This document shows positions 10,930 to 22,423 of a DNA stretch of 64,000 nt, piece after piece. Below the pieces are notes generated by a model. That model did not search any database. It was not told the DNA's origin and saw only the letters and a program-made list of their open reading frames with translations. Location of the stretch: the NCBI RefSeq assembly GCF_000247695.1, contig NW_004624742.1, positions 2,674,157 through 2,738,156 of the forward strand, in the 5' to 3' direction. Within the stretch, counting starts at the first letter, position 1, and each line of letters opens with the position of its first letter. The translations under genes and the position numbers were made by a program. This stretch comes from Heterocephalus glaber. Its lineage: Eukaryota > Chordata > Mammalia > Rodentia > Bathyergidae.

Positions 10930-12779
10930 CCAGTGTTTTTACTCTTAAATAATTTGGTTAAAAGTATAAATCTAGTAAAGAAATGGTGAAATTGAAGTAT
11001 ATTTAAAATACATAGGACTACCCAAAGTGATGCAAAATTAAAATGCTGAGATTAGTCTAGGCTTTCTTGTTCTTTAAGAAAAACTCCTTGTATGAGACAA
11101 GTGTGTCATCAGGACCTTTTCTTAGGTTTCTGGCTGGAGAAAACCAAGTGCAGAAGACATCTCAGAATGGTAAGGATATCTTGCCATCTGGACTCGGTAG
11201 CCATGGAACAGCCACGTGGTGGTTCACTGTCCTTTGATTTTTAAATCCTCAAATCTCAGTTATTGTTTCTGTTTCTTCTGAGCTATAGACCTGTAGTATC
11301 AGGAAGTAGGGTATCAATGAAGGACTGAGACAAAATAAACATTTGTTTTTCTAGAGAGAAAGTGATTTTTTTTTATAGTAACAGCAACATGTGCTTTTGA
11401 TTCACGTTTGAATTTTTCTGTACTCTGTACTTTGTTCCTAAGTGGCCTGGAGTGGATGGTTGGAGAGGTAAAATGAACTGCATTTTGGTTCAGTTAATAC
11501 CCATCAGTGCTGTGGGGCAACCTCCCCACCCTGGAGCTAATCCTGATGAAAAGGCTCCTGTCAGGCCACAGGGCACAGTGCTCGGACCAGAGAGAGTTAT
11601 GCACAAGTTGCCATAATTTTTTCCAGAAACATATGCCCCTGATATTTTACAAAGCCTCATCTTAGTGTCTAGCCTGGAATGTCAGAGAAGGAATCTATGT
11701 GTATTATATCACTAAAAGTTTAAAAATACATTTGCCAGGTTTGGGCTTCTGCACAGACATTCAGAGCTGGGCTGAGACACATGTTATCACATCTTCTTGC
11801 TCAGTTCTAGATTATTTAGTAAACAAGTCCTTCTCCGCTGTGTGTTACTGGCTAATTTGAGCCCTCAAGGTCATATAGCCAAGGGGCTAGTTTGAGATTA
11901 TAGTAGGGGACATAGTTTCCCTACTGTGTGTGTCTGTGCCATTCATAAAGAGTGCTCGACTTGAACTGAAAATCAGAAGCTAGCTTGTCTTTTTGAATTT
12001 CCCTTAAAACATTCTGGGATGCGACTTTTACTGTAAGAAATGACTTTTGAAAAATTAACTGAATCAGCCTTCAGATGAGAGGCAGGGAAACCACACATCC
12101 TGCCCACACCTACTTCCCTGGAAGATTTTTATCTACAGTTCAGCTGTCCAAAAGGTCTCAGCAGCTTGCCAGGTCAGAAGGTCCAGCTATTTCAAATAGG
12201 ATGCCCAGAAGTCATGACAGGAAGCATTAGCCTGGAACAGAGAGTGCTGTGAAACCATATCAACAAGAGGAGTGTTGTACATTTTTAAAGTGAGTAGCAA
12301 GAGGTTCTTGCTGTAAAGGAAAGGGAAGACAAGCTCAACTTTATAAAAGCAACATAAAAATATTGTTATTTTACTTTCCAAAGTTTTATGGTATGGGAAA
12401 CATGCACCCTTACCCTGCAGTTCCTTAAGTCAAATCAGTGCTTTAAGTTTTCTGAAAAGCCCTATCCCCTAAAAGGTTTTTGAGACCTTTTATTACTAAT
12501 AAGAACATTGTTTCAAGTGTTTAAAAAAATTATCTTCCATCAGATCAGTGTTCCAATATGTGAGATTTCTCCCCATGATTTCAGCTCTGACGCAATGAGC
12601 ATACATCCAGATTTCTCTGAACTTTCTTCTGTTAAGGGCCATCACTCTAGCACTCTAAATACAGATTATCTATAATCATATTCTTTTTGCCAACTCATTT
12701 TAGATATGAATTTGACATAGCGCCACCTTTTTCTTCTGAATTAGTTAACTATTGCTGGCCTGCTAACCTGTCATATCCT
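10930..12779. other. Intergenic stretch, nothing recognised
   Basis: No gene-like frame and no repeat family identified with confidence. Composition is ordinary. Confidence 0.5.
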
Positions 12780-12847
12780 GCAAGCAACAAATTTGGAAGG
12801 CAGCTATGCTAACCACTATACCAGCCGTGCAAGCAACAAATTTGGAA
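12780..12847 (-). repeat. Tail-less retrocopy of a tRNA-Gly(UCC) 5' half with target-site duplication
   Basis: On the minus strand, from 12830 down to about 12793, the sequence matches the 5' half of tRNA-Gly(UCC). The last 28 bases (GGTATAGTGGTTAGCATAGC and onward through TGCCTTCC) are identical to the tRNA as I know it; the first 10 carry four differences. The copy stops just past the anticodon. A perfect 19-bp direct repeat (12780-12798 and 12829-12847) flanks it, and there is no poly(A). This fits the described class of tail-less retropseudogenes. Confidence 0.8.
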
Positions 12848-13341
12848 TCATTTTGTTTTTTCTTTTTCCTTTACCACATTTAACTAGTTGCATATATACA
12901 GAGTCCACAAAAAAAATGTATATATCAAGAAAAGAAAAACTTGTAAAAATATTTTAATATTAAATTTATTGAGACACCATGAGATTAATACAAGTTACCT
13001 TTGACCTCTACGGTTGCAAGAGGTGCTCAAAGTCGTGGCTATTAGCTTCCAGACATTTATTAGTATGGTGAACTGCAGAAGTGTGTATACATTTTTTGAC
13101 TGTCTCTGTCTTAAATAGATAGGTAGCTTAATATATATTTAAATAAAAGTATATATCTCCCTAGAACTTTCCTTTGCTTCTTCTTCCTCTTCTATCTTTA
13201 ATATTACCTTTACTTTTCCTCTCTCATGTCTGAATTCACCTGCTAATTCTGCCCTTGACATTGACCTAGTTCCTAGTTTCCTTTTCTGTCCCATGGTCAC
13301 AACTTAGCCAACTAAACATAAATTCCTTGTTTAATTAACAA
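12848..13341. other. Intergenic stretch, nothing recognised
   Basis: AT-rich and non-coding. Confidence 0.45.
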
Positions 13342-13447
13342 TCTTGTTAAGGAACTCAGGCATGGAGAGAGTAAGTAACTTATTAAAAATTATATAATTA
13401 GAAAACAGTAGAACTAGGATTTGAACCAAGGTACTCTAGTTCTAGCC
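13342..13447 (+). repeat. MIR SINE
   Basis: AAGGAACTCAGGCATGGAGA and GAACTAGGATTTGAACCAAG correspond to the MIR core. Confidence 0.7.
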
Positions 13448-13499
13448 AGACTTACCTTAAGAGCTATATTAAGTTTTTTAAAAAGTACTAAAAAGGGTC

Positions 13500-13612
13500 T
13501 TGTAGGGTACTGTGATAGAGTGTAAGGTGTGCTGCTACACTGGACCAGGATCTCAGAAAAGGCCTTTAAAAGGGGAACATTTTAGCTGAGACCTAAAGGA
13601 TAATGGCTTAAA
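13500..13612 (+). mobile_element. L2 3' fragment
   Basis: CATTTTAGCTGAGACCTAAA GGAT matches the conserved L2 tail region. Confidence 0.55.
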
Positions 13613-13624
13613 GATTTGTCGTTC

Positions 13625-13745
13625 ATCTACTTCACTTTCCAACTTAGATTTCACTTCCCCCACAAAGTCTTCTTTGTTTCCCAAAGTCTAGTTTAAACAA
13701 CTTCTTCTGTGACATTCCTACCCATTCCACAGGTTATCACAGAGT
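13625..13745 (-). mobile_element. L2 fragment, antisense
   Basis: TTCACTTCCCCCACAAAGTC TTC then TGACATTCCTACCCATTCC is the complement of the L2 3' region. Confidence 0.5.
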
Positions 13746-14373
13746 ATATACCTTCATGCTGCAGGGCCATGTCCTTAAAAACAGCTGAGGAAGAAAGAGA
13801 CAGATGATTTCGCTAATTATTTGTAGTTGTCTTACCTCAAAGACTAGCTCGTTTGTCCCACACTTGCTAATAACCGTAGTTAAAGACAAAATACCCTATA
13901 AGCATTAACTAAATATATAAATCCTATAGCTTCAGATTTTCTCCAGGACTTCTTTGGTTATATTTCGTCTAGACTAGTGATCTCAAAGTTTTTTATCTAA
14001 GGACCTTATTACATTTAGAAATTACTGAAAATCTCAACAAGTTTTTGTTCGTAGACTGTATTTGTCAATATGTACCATACTAAAAGAATTTTTTTAAACC
14101 CTAAAATTCAAAGGGACATATTTCGTTAGCAGTCAGAGCAATAATATCATCATATATCATGTAACATCTGGAAAACCACTATGCAATTATGAAAATAACA
14201 GGGGAGTGGCAAATTGTTCATATTTCTATGAAAATAGTTTTAACCTCCTAGGTTCCTGAAAATGTCTCAAGGACCTCCAAGGGGCTCTGGGACCACATTT
14301 GGAGAACTGCTGCTGTATATAATGTCATATCAATGACTTCATTTCCTCTAATAGCCTTTAGTCAGTCACTGAC

Positions 14374-14762
14374 TTGTGTATTAATTTTATTGCAGTGTAA
14401 CAAATTTGCCACCAATTTAGTAGCTTATGACAACACAGTATCTCACAGTTCTGTAGGTTAGAAATCCAGGCAGAGCAGTTCTCTGCTCAGGGTCTTACAA
14501 AAGCTGAAACCAAGGTGGTAGCCAGGACTAAGTTTCGCTCTGGAGCTCTGGATCATCTTTCAAGCTCATTCAGGTGGTTGCTGGCAGAATTTCGTTCTTT
14601 GCAGTTGTAGGACTCTTGGTGACTTGTTTTTAAAGGCCAACGGGAAAGTTTCTGCTGTTGTTTGTCCCTTTTAAGGACTCACATGATTGGATTGGGCACA
14701 CTTAATATAATCTCCGTTTTGATTAACTCAGAGTCAACTGATTAGGACCATTATTTCATATC
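14374..14762 (-). mobile_element. MLT1-like MaLR LTR, antisense
   Basis: TGTATTAATTTTATTGCAG TGTAACAAATTTGCC, then ACAGTTCTGTAGGTTAGAAA and GGGTCTTACAAAAGCTGAAA CC follow an antisense MLT1 LTR. No internal retroviral sequence is attached. Confidence 0.8.
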
Positions 14763-15199
14763 TTGTTCCATGTTAATCAGGAAAGTGATACTCCATATCC
14801 TGAGTGATATCCCACCCATATTTAATGATATGATTATACTAGGTTTGTATACCAGGAATTGTAATATTAGAGGCTATATTAGATTTTTTCCAACTACAAT
14901 CTGCCAGTTATTTTGTTTTGTTTTGAAAAATGTTTCACTTGGACCAACAGACCCTTGTACACATCCAGGAAATTCATATCTTCCAAACTTCATTCTACTC
15001 TCTAACAAGTTACTTAAACTTTCTGTAAAACAGGCAAAATAATGATGCTTACTTTAGAGTTCTTTTTCTGAATATACTATTGGATGATATGTGTGCTCCC
15101 TTTAGCACAGAAACTTCCACATACAGTAGTAAAGTCCCCATTGGCCTTATCTCTACAGTGGTGGCTTCCTTGGAATGTAAATGGCCTGAAGAAGGGCGC
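14763..15199. other. Intergenic stretch, nothing recognised
   Basis: AT-rich, non-coding. The 90-codon open frame here has no family resemblance. Confidence 0.45.
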
Positions 15200-15394
15200 T
15201 CCTTTTTTTTCAAGCTCTGAGGATTGAACTCAGGGCCTTGGTACTGAGCTACACCGCCAGGCCTCTTAAAATTTTTTAGTTTGAGACCGCATCTCACTGT
15301 CACTAAATTGCCCAGACTGAGCTCAAACTTCTAGTCCTGGACCTTATCCTCCCAGAGGGCTGGGATTACAGGCATATACCACCACAACCAGCTG
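15200..15394 (-). repeat. B1+ID composite SINE, antisense
   Basis: GGATTGAACTCAGGGCCTTG and TACTGAGCTACACCGCCAGG (ID part) precede an antisense B1 (AAATTGCCCAGACTGAGCTC to ACCACCACAACCAGCT). Confidence 0.9.
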
Positions 15395-15429
15395 AAAAGC
15401 TTTCCTTAAGCAAAGCACAGGACCCTTCC

Positions 15430-15780
15430 TACCCTCTAGCACAGTTATAATCAAAAAAGCAGAAAATAAGAATTGCCAAGGGTACAAAGAAGCTGGATTC
15501 CCCATACACTGCTGGTAGTAATAGAGAATGGTACCGCTCCTATGGAAAACAGTTTGACCATTCTTCAGAACTCAAACATTGGGCCGGGGATTTAGCTCAG
15601 TGGTTCCGCTGCCTGCCTCGCAAGCACAAGGTCCTGAGTTCGATCCCTGGTATCAAAAAAAGAAAAAAAGAAAAAAACCTCAAACATAAAGTTACTGCAT
15701 GACCCAGAAATTCCACCCATAAGTATATACCCCAGAGAATTGAAAACTACATTCACACCCGAAAACTATAAAACAGAAAA
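15430..15780 (+). mobile_element. Old L1M ORF2 3' fragment
   Basis: CCATACACTGCTGGTAGTAA, ATGGAAAACAGTTTGACC and ATGACCCAGAAATTCCACCC are L1 ORF2 3' signatures. Split by the SINE at 15581-15677. Confidence 0.8.
15581..15677 (+). repeat. ID-type SINE (young subfamily)
   Basis: GGCCGGGGATTTAGCTCAG TGGTTCCGC and GAGTTCGATCCCTGG with an A-rich tail. The duplication CTCAAACAT flanks it (15571-15579 and 15679-15687) inside L1M. Confidence 0.93.
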
Positions 15781-15784
15781 GCCT

Positions 15785-17565
15785 CCCTTCAATGCACTGT
15801 GAATTGCTGAGAGTCCATGGGCATGATGAAATGGTAGTTGTTTTCCACCAAATTTGGGGATAATTTGTTACAAAGCAGTAGGTAATTAGAAAAATAGCCT
15901 TTCAGGAGTCATTTTGCCCAAAGTTTGGATATTTTGGCTTAATATTAGAAGAGGAAGCAATTTCTCACCCCTAAGGCAAAAGAGATGTATTTTTAACACC
16001 ATAGGTAGGAAAAGGATTTTTTTTTCCTCCTTGCTCCTTGGCCTGCATGTAGCAGCGAAACAGAAACCAGTGGATTCTTTTAAATCTTTTAACCATATGA
16101 GGATGAATAAGCAAATGGTTGGACCTGATTCCTAATCTCTTTTCCTTTCTTGTATAATTGAGAATTTTTTTCCACTCTAATAAACTTGAGAATTTAAACG
16201 GAAGTCATGTGCCATATATATGACGATTAGCTGTAAAAATGTAGAAAAAGAGATAGCTACTGAGTGCAAAGCCTTAATTAATACCCAAAACTTTCATCTG
16301 AAAATAAGAACAGTATTTCTGGCAAGGAAATGTGAAATTTTTTTCTGTCTTACTTGAAATCGTCTTTTTCTTCCTTTCAGTCTTTTCAGGATAGTGATTT
16401 CAAATTCAATGACTTTAAAGAAAACTTTAAAATTTTTTCAGCTTATCTCTAGGACCATGGCCCCATGTAGATTGCCATCCCTCAGACTATCCAAACTGAG
16501 GTCAGGGCAGGAGTCTACTGAGTGGCAGCAGGAGGGATGGAAGAGTCTAGAATGACCATCTTTTCTTACTCCTTGAAAGAAAGGAGGGTGCTTTCATTCT
16601 TCAAAGAAAAGGGAAGAAAAACAAGACTTTTATGGAAATACCTTATACAGAATTGGCAGAAATTCATCAAGGAATACAAAATATCCAAAATGTTCCATTT
16701 TTCAGTTCTAGTCTGGCAGACAAAAGAGGCTCAATTTTCAAACTGATTTTCCCTGAATTATCTGGACCTAAAATCATGCAAGGTATCTGAAAAGAGCCTG
16801 TGGTGTTGATCCATTGACAACCCGTTCAAACAAGCTAAGTCTAAAGGAGCCAGACAGATGGAGAGAAAGCCTAAAATGCTTTCATCCCAGTCTTACAGGA
16901 AACAAAGTACTTATGGATGGAATTGTTAAAAGTCAGACCTTTGATCTCAAGTCCATTGCCAGTGATGGGGAGGGAGTCACAGGTGAAACAGGATCAGCCA
17001 TGCATGATTGTTGCTGCAGCGAGGTGGACAGTGGGTACATGGGGAATCGTTACAATACACACACTCATCAAAGGCCCTCTCCCTTTGTATGTGCTTGTGT
17101 GTCCCCATAATTAGAAGCTGTTTAAGTGTATGATAGGTAATAAATCTTCAGATGCTAAAAAGCCAAAAAAAGTATTGATTATGGATAAAATTACACTAGG
17201 GTTTAAAATGAGAACAAAACAGATCATTTTAAAATTAGTTTTATTTCTTGTTTAACTTATGGAAAAAACAAAGTCTCTGGCAGTCTGCAAATCTGATTCC
17301 TGAACTTCAATAAGTTTTTCTGACTTGAAATCCCCAGTCCTTTGAATTCACTGCTGTCAAGTACAAGATGTCATCTTATGCTTTGCTCCTCACTGTTCGG
17401 TAAATATTTGAGGTGTTCCAATGTCACCTTGATAAGAGCATTATAAGAGGCTTAAGGACTGTGACTCCTATTGAATGCTTTCCTTTCTACAAGGACACAC
17501 TCTTTAACATGGGTCACTGTGATAATTGGTCACCTCTGTGGACCATGAACATGGAAGTTAGGACT
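15785..17565. other. Intergenic stretch, nothing recognised
   Basis: No homology recognised. Open frames up to 98 codons have no known family resemblance and no gene context. Confidence 0.45.
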
Positions 17566-17760
17566 GAGCCAGGTGTGGTGGCACATGCCTGTAATCCCAG
17601 CACTCTGGGAGACTGAGGTAGGAAGGATTGAAAATTTCAGGCCCACCTGGGGAATTTAAGTGAGACCCTGTCGCAAAATTTAAAAAAATAAAAAGGGACA
17701 GGGAGGTGGCTCAGTGCAAAGGCTATTAATTATTATTAATTAATTAATTAAATTTGGGCC
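17566..17760 (+). repeat. B1+ID composite SINE
   Basis: GAGCCAGGTGTGGTGGCACA, GTAATCCCAGCACTCTGGG and GTGAGACCCTGTCGC (B1 without internal duplication), an A-rich linker, then GTGGCTCAGTGCAAAGGC (ID part) decayed into an (ATTA)n run. Confidence 0.85.
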
Positions 17761-18014
17761 TTCCCTCAGACTGTTTCTACTACTGGAGAGATTGCATTGT
17801 GGAACAGAGGAAAGGCAGCTGGGCAGTGAGAGCTTTGAGTTCAGCTACCGACTTAGCCACCCTATGCCTACGTTTAATCATGGAGAACTTTTGTTATCTG
17901 GTGTTTTAGTTTCCCCACCGTGTAAGATAAAGGATCTGAATGAGATTATCTTTGAAATCCTTCCAGCTACATTGACAACTGCTATCACAATGACAGAAAT
18001 AACCTCCATCATTT

Positions 18015-18092
18015 CCTGAGTGCTAGTAACACTCCAGGTACTGTGCTGAGCGCTGAATGTCATCAACTCATTTAATCCTCACACCTAGGCAA
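18015..18092 (+). repeat. MIR fragment
   Basis: TGAGTGCTAGTAACACTCCA GGTACTGTGCTGAG and CTCATTTAATCCTCACACC. Confidence 0.7.
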
Positions 18093-18537
18093 CCAAAGCA
18101 CCACACTTTAGAGATCCCCATTGACCACTTTCCTGCTGCCCACTGTAGGGGCAGATGTCATGGCCACACCCTTTTCTCTAAGCCAGACTTTGGTGCCCAG
18201 GACCCCAGAACCCCCAGAACCTCTGCTTTAGTAACCCTAGCCTGCATTTAGGGCTTGCATGGGCCTTTTCCCCATGGGATAAATTGCACCCAGAGCTGAG
18301 AGATGCAGAAATTGCTGGCCATGGGGAAGAGTGTGGAAGGAGTGGGGACATACAAGTTGCAGTACAGATGTGCTGCACGGGAGAGGCGGGAACCCATGCA
18401 AACACAAGGGGAGTGGCAGTTAATGGGGTTTTTTAATACTCTTGCCTGGAATCCTGTCAATTAGGGGTGGTCTTAATGAGCTAAATATTATTACCACTTC
18501 TTTTAGAAAAATAAAACTGAGGGATAAGGCTTAAGTA

Positions 18538-18665
18538 AGCTGGTGTGGTATACTCCCATAGTCCCAGCTACTGGGGAGACTAAAACAGGAGGCTCTCCTG
18601 AGCCCAGGAGTTCCAGCCCAGCTTGAGGAGCATAGCAAGGCCCTGTTTCCAAAAATGAAGGAAAG
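18538..18665 (+). repeat. B1/Alu-like SINE
   Basis: AGCTGGTGTGGTATACTCCC, TAGTCCCAGCTACTGGGGAG and AGCAAGGCCCTGTTTCC in 7SL order. Confidence 0.8.
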
Positions 18666-18667
18666 AA

Positions 18668-18735
18668 GGCGGGAGGTTGAGTAATTTGCAGAGGGTCGCA
18701 CAGCTGGTTAAACCAAAGCGTAGACTGTGTTCATT
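18668..18735 (+). repeat. MIR fragment
   Basis: AGTAATTTGCAGAGGGTCGC ACAGCTGG is the MIR core. Confidence 0.6.
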
Positions 18736-19431
18736 TGATTCAGTGTTCTTCCTTTTCATGCTGCCACACAACAAAATCTTCGGAATCTGCAGATACCCAA
18801 GGCTTGCTTGTGACACAGAGGTCCTGAAAAGCTGTCTTCTGTCAGTTAGTTGCTTTCCTACTCTGCACTTGGTGCAAAGTAAAAATTACTTGGTGCCAAG
18901 TAAAAATGTGACATATACCAGTGGTGGGCAAAGCCTCATCCAGAAAAAAATTACCATGGGAAGTTGATTCAACAGAAAACTATTTGTTACAAGTATGACA
19001 GTTAATCCTAGGATTTCACTTTTTGTTCTGAACTTCTGACCTACAGCTGCTAGTCCAACCACAGAATATCAAGAAGGTAATTTAACTAGACTTTAACCTT
19101 GTTGAACGAGTGGTTAGCCAATCAAATCAGTAGGCCTTTGTTTATTTCCTTTAAACTCTAAAACCAGGAAATTACTTCTGATACATTAAGACCCCCACCT
19201 TCCCTCCAAGGACATCCTGAGGCGTAGAAATAAAATCTAGCCAAACATAATTTCAATTACTAGTCATAATGAAACATGCAACAAATTATAGGTAATGTGA
19301 AAAAGCAAATTTCTCGAAAAAGCTATAAAAATATGACATTATTTTTAGAAGGCATAATTTAATGTGTTAATACCAAGGTAGTCAGTTATGTTTTGGATAC
19401 TAACCACAAATATCTAAAGTTAGTACTAATA

Positions 19432-19575
19432 ATAATAGAGGCCAACAGTATTGAGTGCTTATAGGCCTGGCCCAACTTTTAGTCTTTTGTAGGTATTAAC
19501 TTAACCTTCAGAAATAGTATTATTATTTCTTATTTACAGAAGAGCACTCTGAGATACAGAGAGGTTAATAAGCTT
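19432..19575 (+). repeat. MIR SINE
   Basis: TATTGAGTGCTTATAGGCC and TTACAGAAGAGCACTCTGAG ATACAGAGAGG follow MIR. Confidence 0.7.
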
Positions 19576-19718
19576 GGAAGAAAGATTATACACAAAGGTG
19601 TTTTTAAAGTACTATTTAGAATAGAAAAGGTGGGAAGTAATCTATATTGGAAAATATTTAATGAATTTTATATGTCCAAGTAATAGACTACTGTGCCACC
19701 ATTAAAAGTCATGTTCTT

Positions 19719-19803
19719 GGGACTGGGGATTTAGCTCAGTGGTTCCACCATCTGCCTCGCAAGCGCAAGGCCCAGAGTTCGATCCCCGGTACCAAAAAAA
19801 TAA
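19719..19803 (+). repeat. ID-type SINE (young subfamily)
   Basis: GACTGGGGATTTAGCTCAGT, GCCTCGCAAGCGCAAGG and GTTCGATCCCCGGTACC with A tail. A 15-bp duplication AAAAGTCATGTTCTT / AAAAGTCATGGTCTT (19704-19718 and 19804-19818) flanks it. Confidence 0.95.
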
Positions 19804-19818
19804 AAAAGTCATGGTCTT

Positions 19819-19933
19819 AGCTGGGCATAGTGGCATGAACCTTAGTTCCAGCTACTCTGAAAGCTGAGGCAGAGGAGCCCAGGAATTTGAAACCAACCTA
19901 GGCAACATATGGAGACCTTGTCTCAAAAAAGAA
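19819..19933 (+). repeat. B1/Alu-like SINE
   Basis: AGCTGGGCATAGTGGCATGA to GAGACCTTGTCTCAAAAAAG. It abuts the second TSD copy of the preceding ID element. Confidence 0.85.
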
Positions 19934-19994
19934 AATGTTCCTGAGAATATTTAATGCCATAGAAAATGCTTAAACTGTTACATTCTTTGTTTTT

Positions 19995-20180
19995 ATGTTT
20001 GTTTGGTACTGGAAATTGAGCCCAGGTCTTCACACTGAACTACATCGCCAGCCCTTTTTATTTTTTTTATTTTTGGGACAGGGTTTCACTAAGTTGCCCG
20101 GGCTGGTCTCAAACTTATGATTCTCCTGCTTCAGCCTCCCAGCATGTTGGGATTACAAGAATGTGCCACTGTGCCAAGCT
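19995..20180 (-). repeat. B1+ID composite SINE, antisense
   Basis: GGTACTGGAAATTGAGCCC and ACTGAACTACATCGCCAGCC (ID), T-rich linker, then ACAGGGTTTCACTAAGTTGC to GTGCCACTGTGCCAAGC (B1). Confidence 0.9.
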
Positions 20181-20442
20181 TATTAGTACATTTTTAAAAT
20201 GACACAAAAAATTATCAGCACTACTTGAAAATATATAAAATATTAAAAGTGGATAACTGAATTAATTCTGTATAAAGTTCATAATTTTTAAGTTATTTTG
20301 ATTATGTACTACATATTAAGAGAAAACAAGATCTTGAAGAATGAATTCTGATAAGCCAGTACCTCAATAAAAAAGCAACACATTATGTCTTCAAATACTA
20401 TGTTGGCAAGTATAATAATAATTACTTAAAAAGCATATGTCC

Positions 20443-20721
20443 AAAAGGTATAATAGATAATGTGAAATAGGAAGAAAAGGGGCAAAGGAGAAGGGGAAGT
20501 GGGAGGGGTAGGGGAAGGAAAGAAGGGAATGGAATTAATATGAGAAAAGGAAAAAATGGAAACAAAGTCTTTGTAAATGGGGAAGGATGGAGGGGTTGAA
20601 GGGAGGGCAGTGGAATGGGGAAAAATAAGAACCAAGAGAGTATGTGAAGGTGCAAATTTCCAATGATGAATGTCATTATATTGTATACCTAAAATGTACC
20701 AATAAAATTTTAAAAAAAGAA
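20443..20721 (+). mobile_element. 5'-truncated L1 3' end with target-site duplication
   Basis: 279 bases of L1 3' UTR: a purine-rich tract (20465-20590) followed by the tip AAAATGTACCAATAAAATTT and poly-A. TSD AAAAAGCATATGTCC / AAAAAGCGTATGTCC at 20428-20442 and 20722-20736. The antisense open frames here are only the complement of the purine tract. Confidence 0.93.
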
Positions 20722-20739
20722 AAAAAGCGTATGTCCAGT

Positions 20740-20915
20740 ACTTATTGTTTGCACGCACCATCTTCCTTGATCCTTGCAGCACACCAAGAGGTGTAGGTGA
20801 CCTTAGTTCCCATTTTTCAAATGATGAAAATAAACCTCAGAGAGGTTATGACTTTTCCAAGGCTTTGTAGGTGGTACATGGTGAAGCCAGGGCAGGAACC
20901 TGTGAACGCTCAGTA
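20740..20915 (+). repeat. MIR SINE
   Basis: CTTGATCCTTGCAGCACACC, AAACCTCAGAGAGGTTATGA and GTGAAGCCAGGGCAGGAACC. Confidence 0.8.
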
Positions 20916-21077
20916 ACAATGCCGCATCTGAGATCGCAGTGTGCGGGCTGGGCCAGGAACGTGTCCTGCTAGCCACATTCTGACTCACTCAACACGTGGC
21001 TGATAAGTATGGCAGCAAGCGAAAAAAGCCTCATATCAGTTTGTAAAAAGGGGAACAGGAGTGAGGAGATCTCAATT

Positions 21078-21180
21078 CTAGTCTTGACTTTGCCCTTACT
21101 TAGGTCTGTGGGCAAATCCTCTGACCTCTCTGGCCCAGTTTGTTCATCTGGATACTGCGCAAAGGTAATCAGGCTTCCTG
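21078..21180 (+). repeat. MIR fragment
   Basis: CTGTGGGCAAATCCTCTGAC CTCTCTGG and CAGTTTGTTCATCTGGATA. Confidence 0.7.
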
Positions 21181-21639
21181 GGCTCAGTGCCCTCAGCTGC
21201 CCAAATCCCCAAAGAATGATTCTAAAGGCTCCGAACATCAGTGTTGGTTTCTATTGAAGATTTTTTTTTTGGCAGAAAGGTATAGGTTGGCTTGCATCAC
21301 ATATCCTAGCAAAACATCCTTTAAAATTTCCTTAAAACACTTCTTTTTCCCCTCAAAATTCCCTTTTCCTCCTCCAACTTCATGAATTCTCCTGTCCTCT
21401 CTTTCTCTTCTTTAAAGGTTCTTTAAAGGAACCTCTTTTCTCAAAACACTTTTATTCTAAGTCTATTTTCATTTAACAAAGTATGTATTACCTGCCTCCC
21501 ATTTCCCATAAAACGGTGGACTTTACATTCCATCCCTTTCTTAAGTAAAGTAATCTAATCTGGTTTCAGCTTCTTAAATTTGCATCCAGCCAAAGGAAGG
21601 CTATGGGAGAATAGAGAGGATTTAAATTATTAGTAGTTT

Positions 21640-21730
21640 TTTGGGAGGTTTTGTGGGTACTGGAGATTGAACTCAGAACCTTTCACTTGCAAGGCAAGTG
21701 CTGTGCTACTGCACTAAATCCCCGGCCCTA
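21640..21730 (-). repeat. ID-type SINE, antisense
   Basis: GTACTGGAGATTGAACTCAG, TGCAAGGCAAGTGCTGTGC and CTAAATCCCCGGCCC. A partial antisense ID end follows at 21775-21818. Confidence 0.85.
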
Positions 21731-21889
21731 CTAGTAGTTTTTTTTCTTTTTTTTAGTGTTAGAAAAATAAGAGGTAAATACTTCTTGCTTACCACTAAGC
21801 TACATCCCCAACCCCCAGTTCTACTTTTTATAAATAATTATATGATTTTTTTTAGTTTTAAATAACTTTATTATAGAGTTATATATATA

Positions 21890-22032
21890 TATATATTTTG
21901 AAACAAGTCTTGCTATTAGTTCAAGCTGGACTGGAACTCACTATGTAGCCCTGCCTGGCTTTGAATTTGCACCAATTCTGCCTCAACCTCCCAAGTGCTG
22001 GGATTACAGGCTTGTGCCCACACCTGGCTATA
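21890..22032 (-). repeat. B1 SINE, antisense
   Basis: GAACTCACTATGTAGCCC to GCTGGGATTACAGGCTTGTG and CACACCTGGCT, preceded by a short (AT)n run (21883-21898). Confidence 0.85.
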
Positions 22033-22267
22033 ATTGTTTTATTTCATTAGTAGTTGTTGTTAATCTCCGCTTGTGCCTAATTTACAAATGAACTTTATCA
22101 TAAGTACGTAATGTGTATATAGAAAAAAAACCAATATATGTAGAATTAGATAATGTCCAAGATTTCAGGCATCAACTAGGGGTCCTGGATTGTATTTTTC
22201 ACAATAAGAGAGGATTATGATATTAAAATGATTATTCTAAATCTTTAAATTTCAGGCAGGGGTCTGT

Positions 22268-22336
22268 GTGCAGATATAGCTTAGTGATAGAGCACTTACC
22301 TAGCATGTGTGAGGCCCTCAGTTGTTAGGTCCCCAG
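22268..22336 (+). repeat. ID-type SINE (diverged)
   Basis: GATATAGCTTAGTGATAGAG CACTTACCTAGCATGTGTGA GG matches ID. The tail has become a G/C homopolymer patch. Confidence 0.75.
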
Positions 22337-22337
22337 T

Positions 22338-22377
22338 TCCGAGGGGGGGGGCGGGGATCCACCCCACCCCACCCCCA
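22338..22377. repeat. G8...CACCC low-complexity patch
   Basis: A run of eight G, CGGGGATCC, then CCACC repeats. G-rich and C-rich halves could pair into a hairpin. Confidence 0.7.
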
Positions 22378-22423
22378 GTACCATAATAAATGAGTAAATA
22401 AATGTTTCAAAAATTGGAGGCAG

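Larger units (their letters stand above)
19576..20425 (+). mobile_element. Old L1M/HAL1 fragment with three SINE insertions
   Basis: AATAGAAAAGGTGGGAAGTA and TAGACTACTGTGCCACCATT AAAAG resemble L1M 3' sequence. The text resumes after SINEs at 19719-19803, 19819-19933 and 19995-20180. Confidence 0.55.

Noticed and set aside
15581..15660. tRNA-like A and B boxes that might indicate tRNA genes
   Set aside because: They belong to ID-type SINEs with A tails and TSDs and lack a complete cloverleaf. The same holds for all similar copies in the window.
20422..20782. Minus-strand frames of 84 and 118 codons rich in F, P and L
   Set aside because: Complement of the L1 3' UTR purine tract, so a composition artefact. 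The same applies to frames at 35281-35710.
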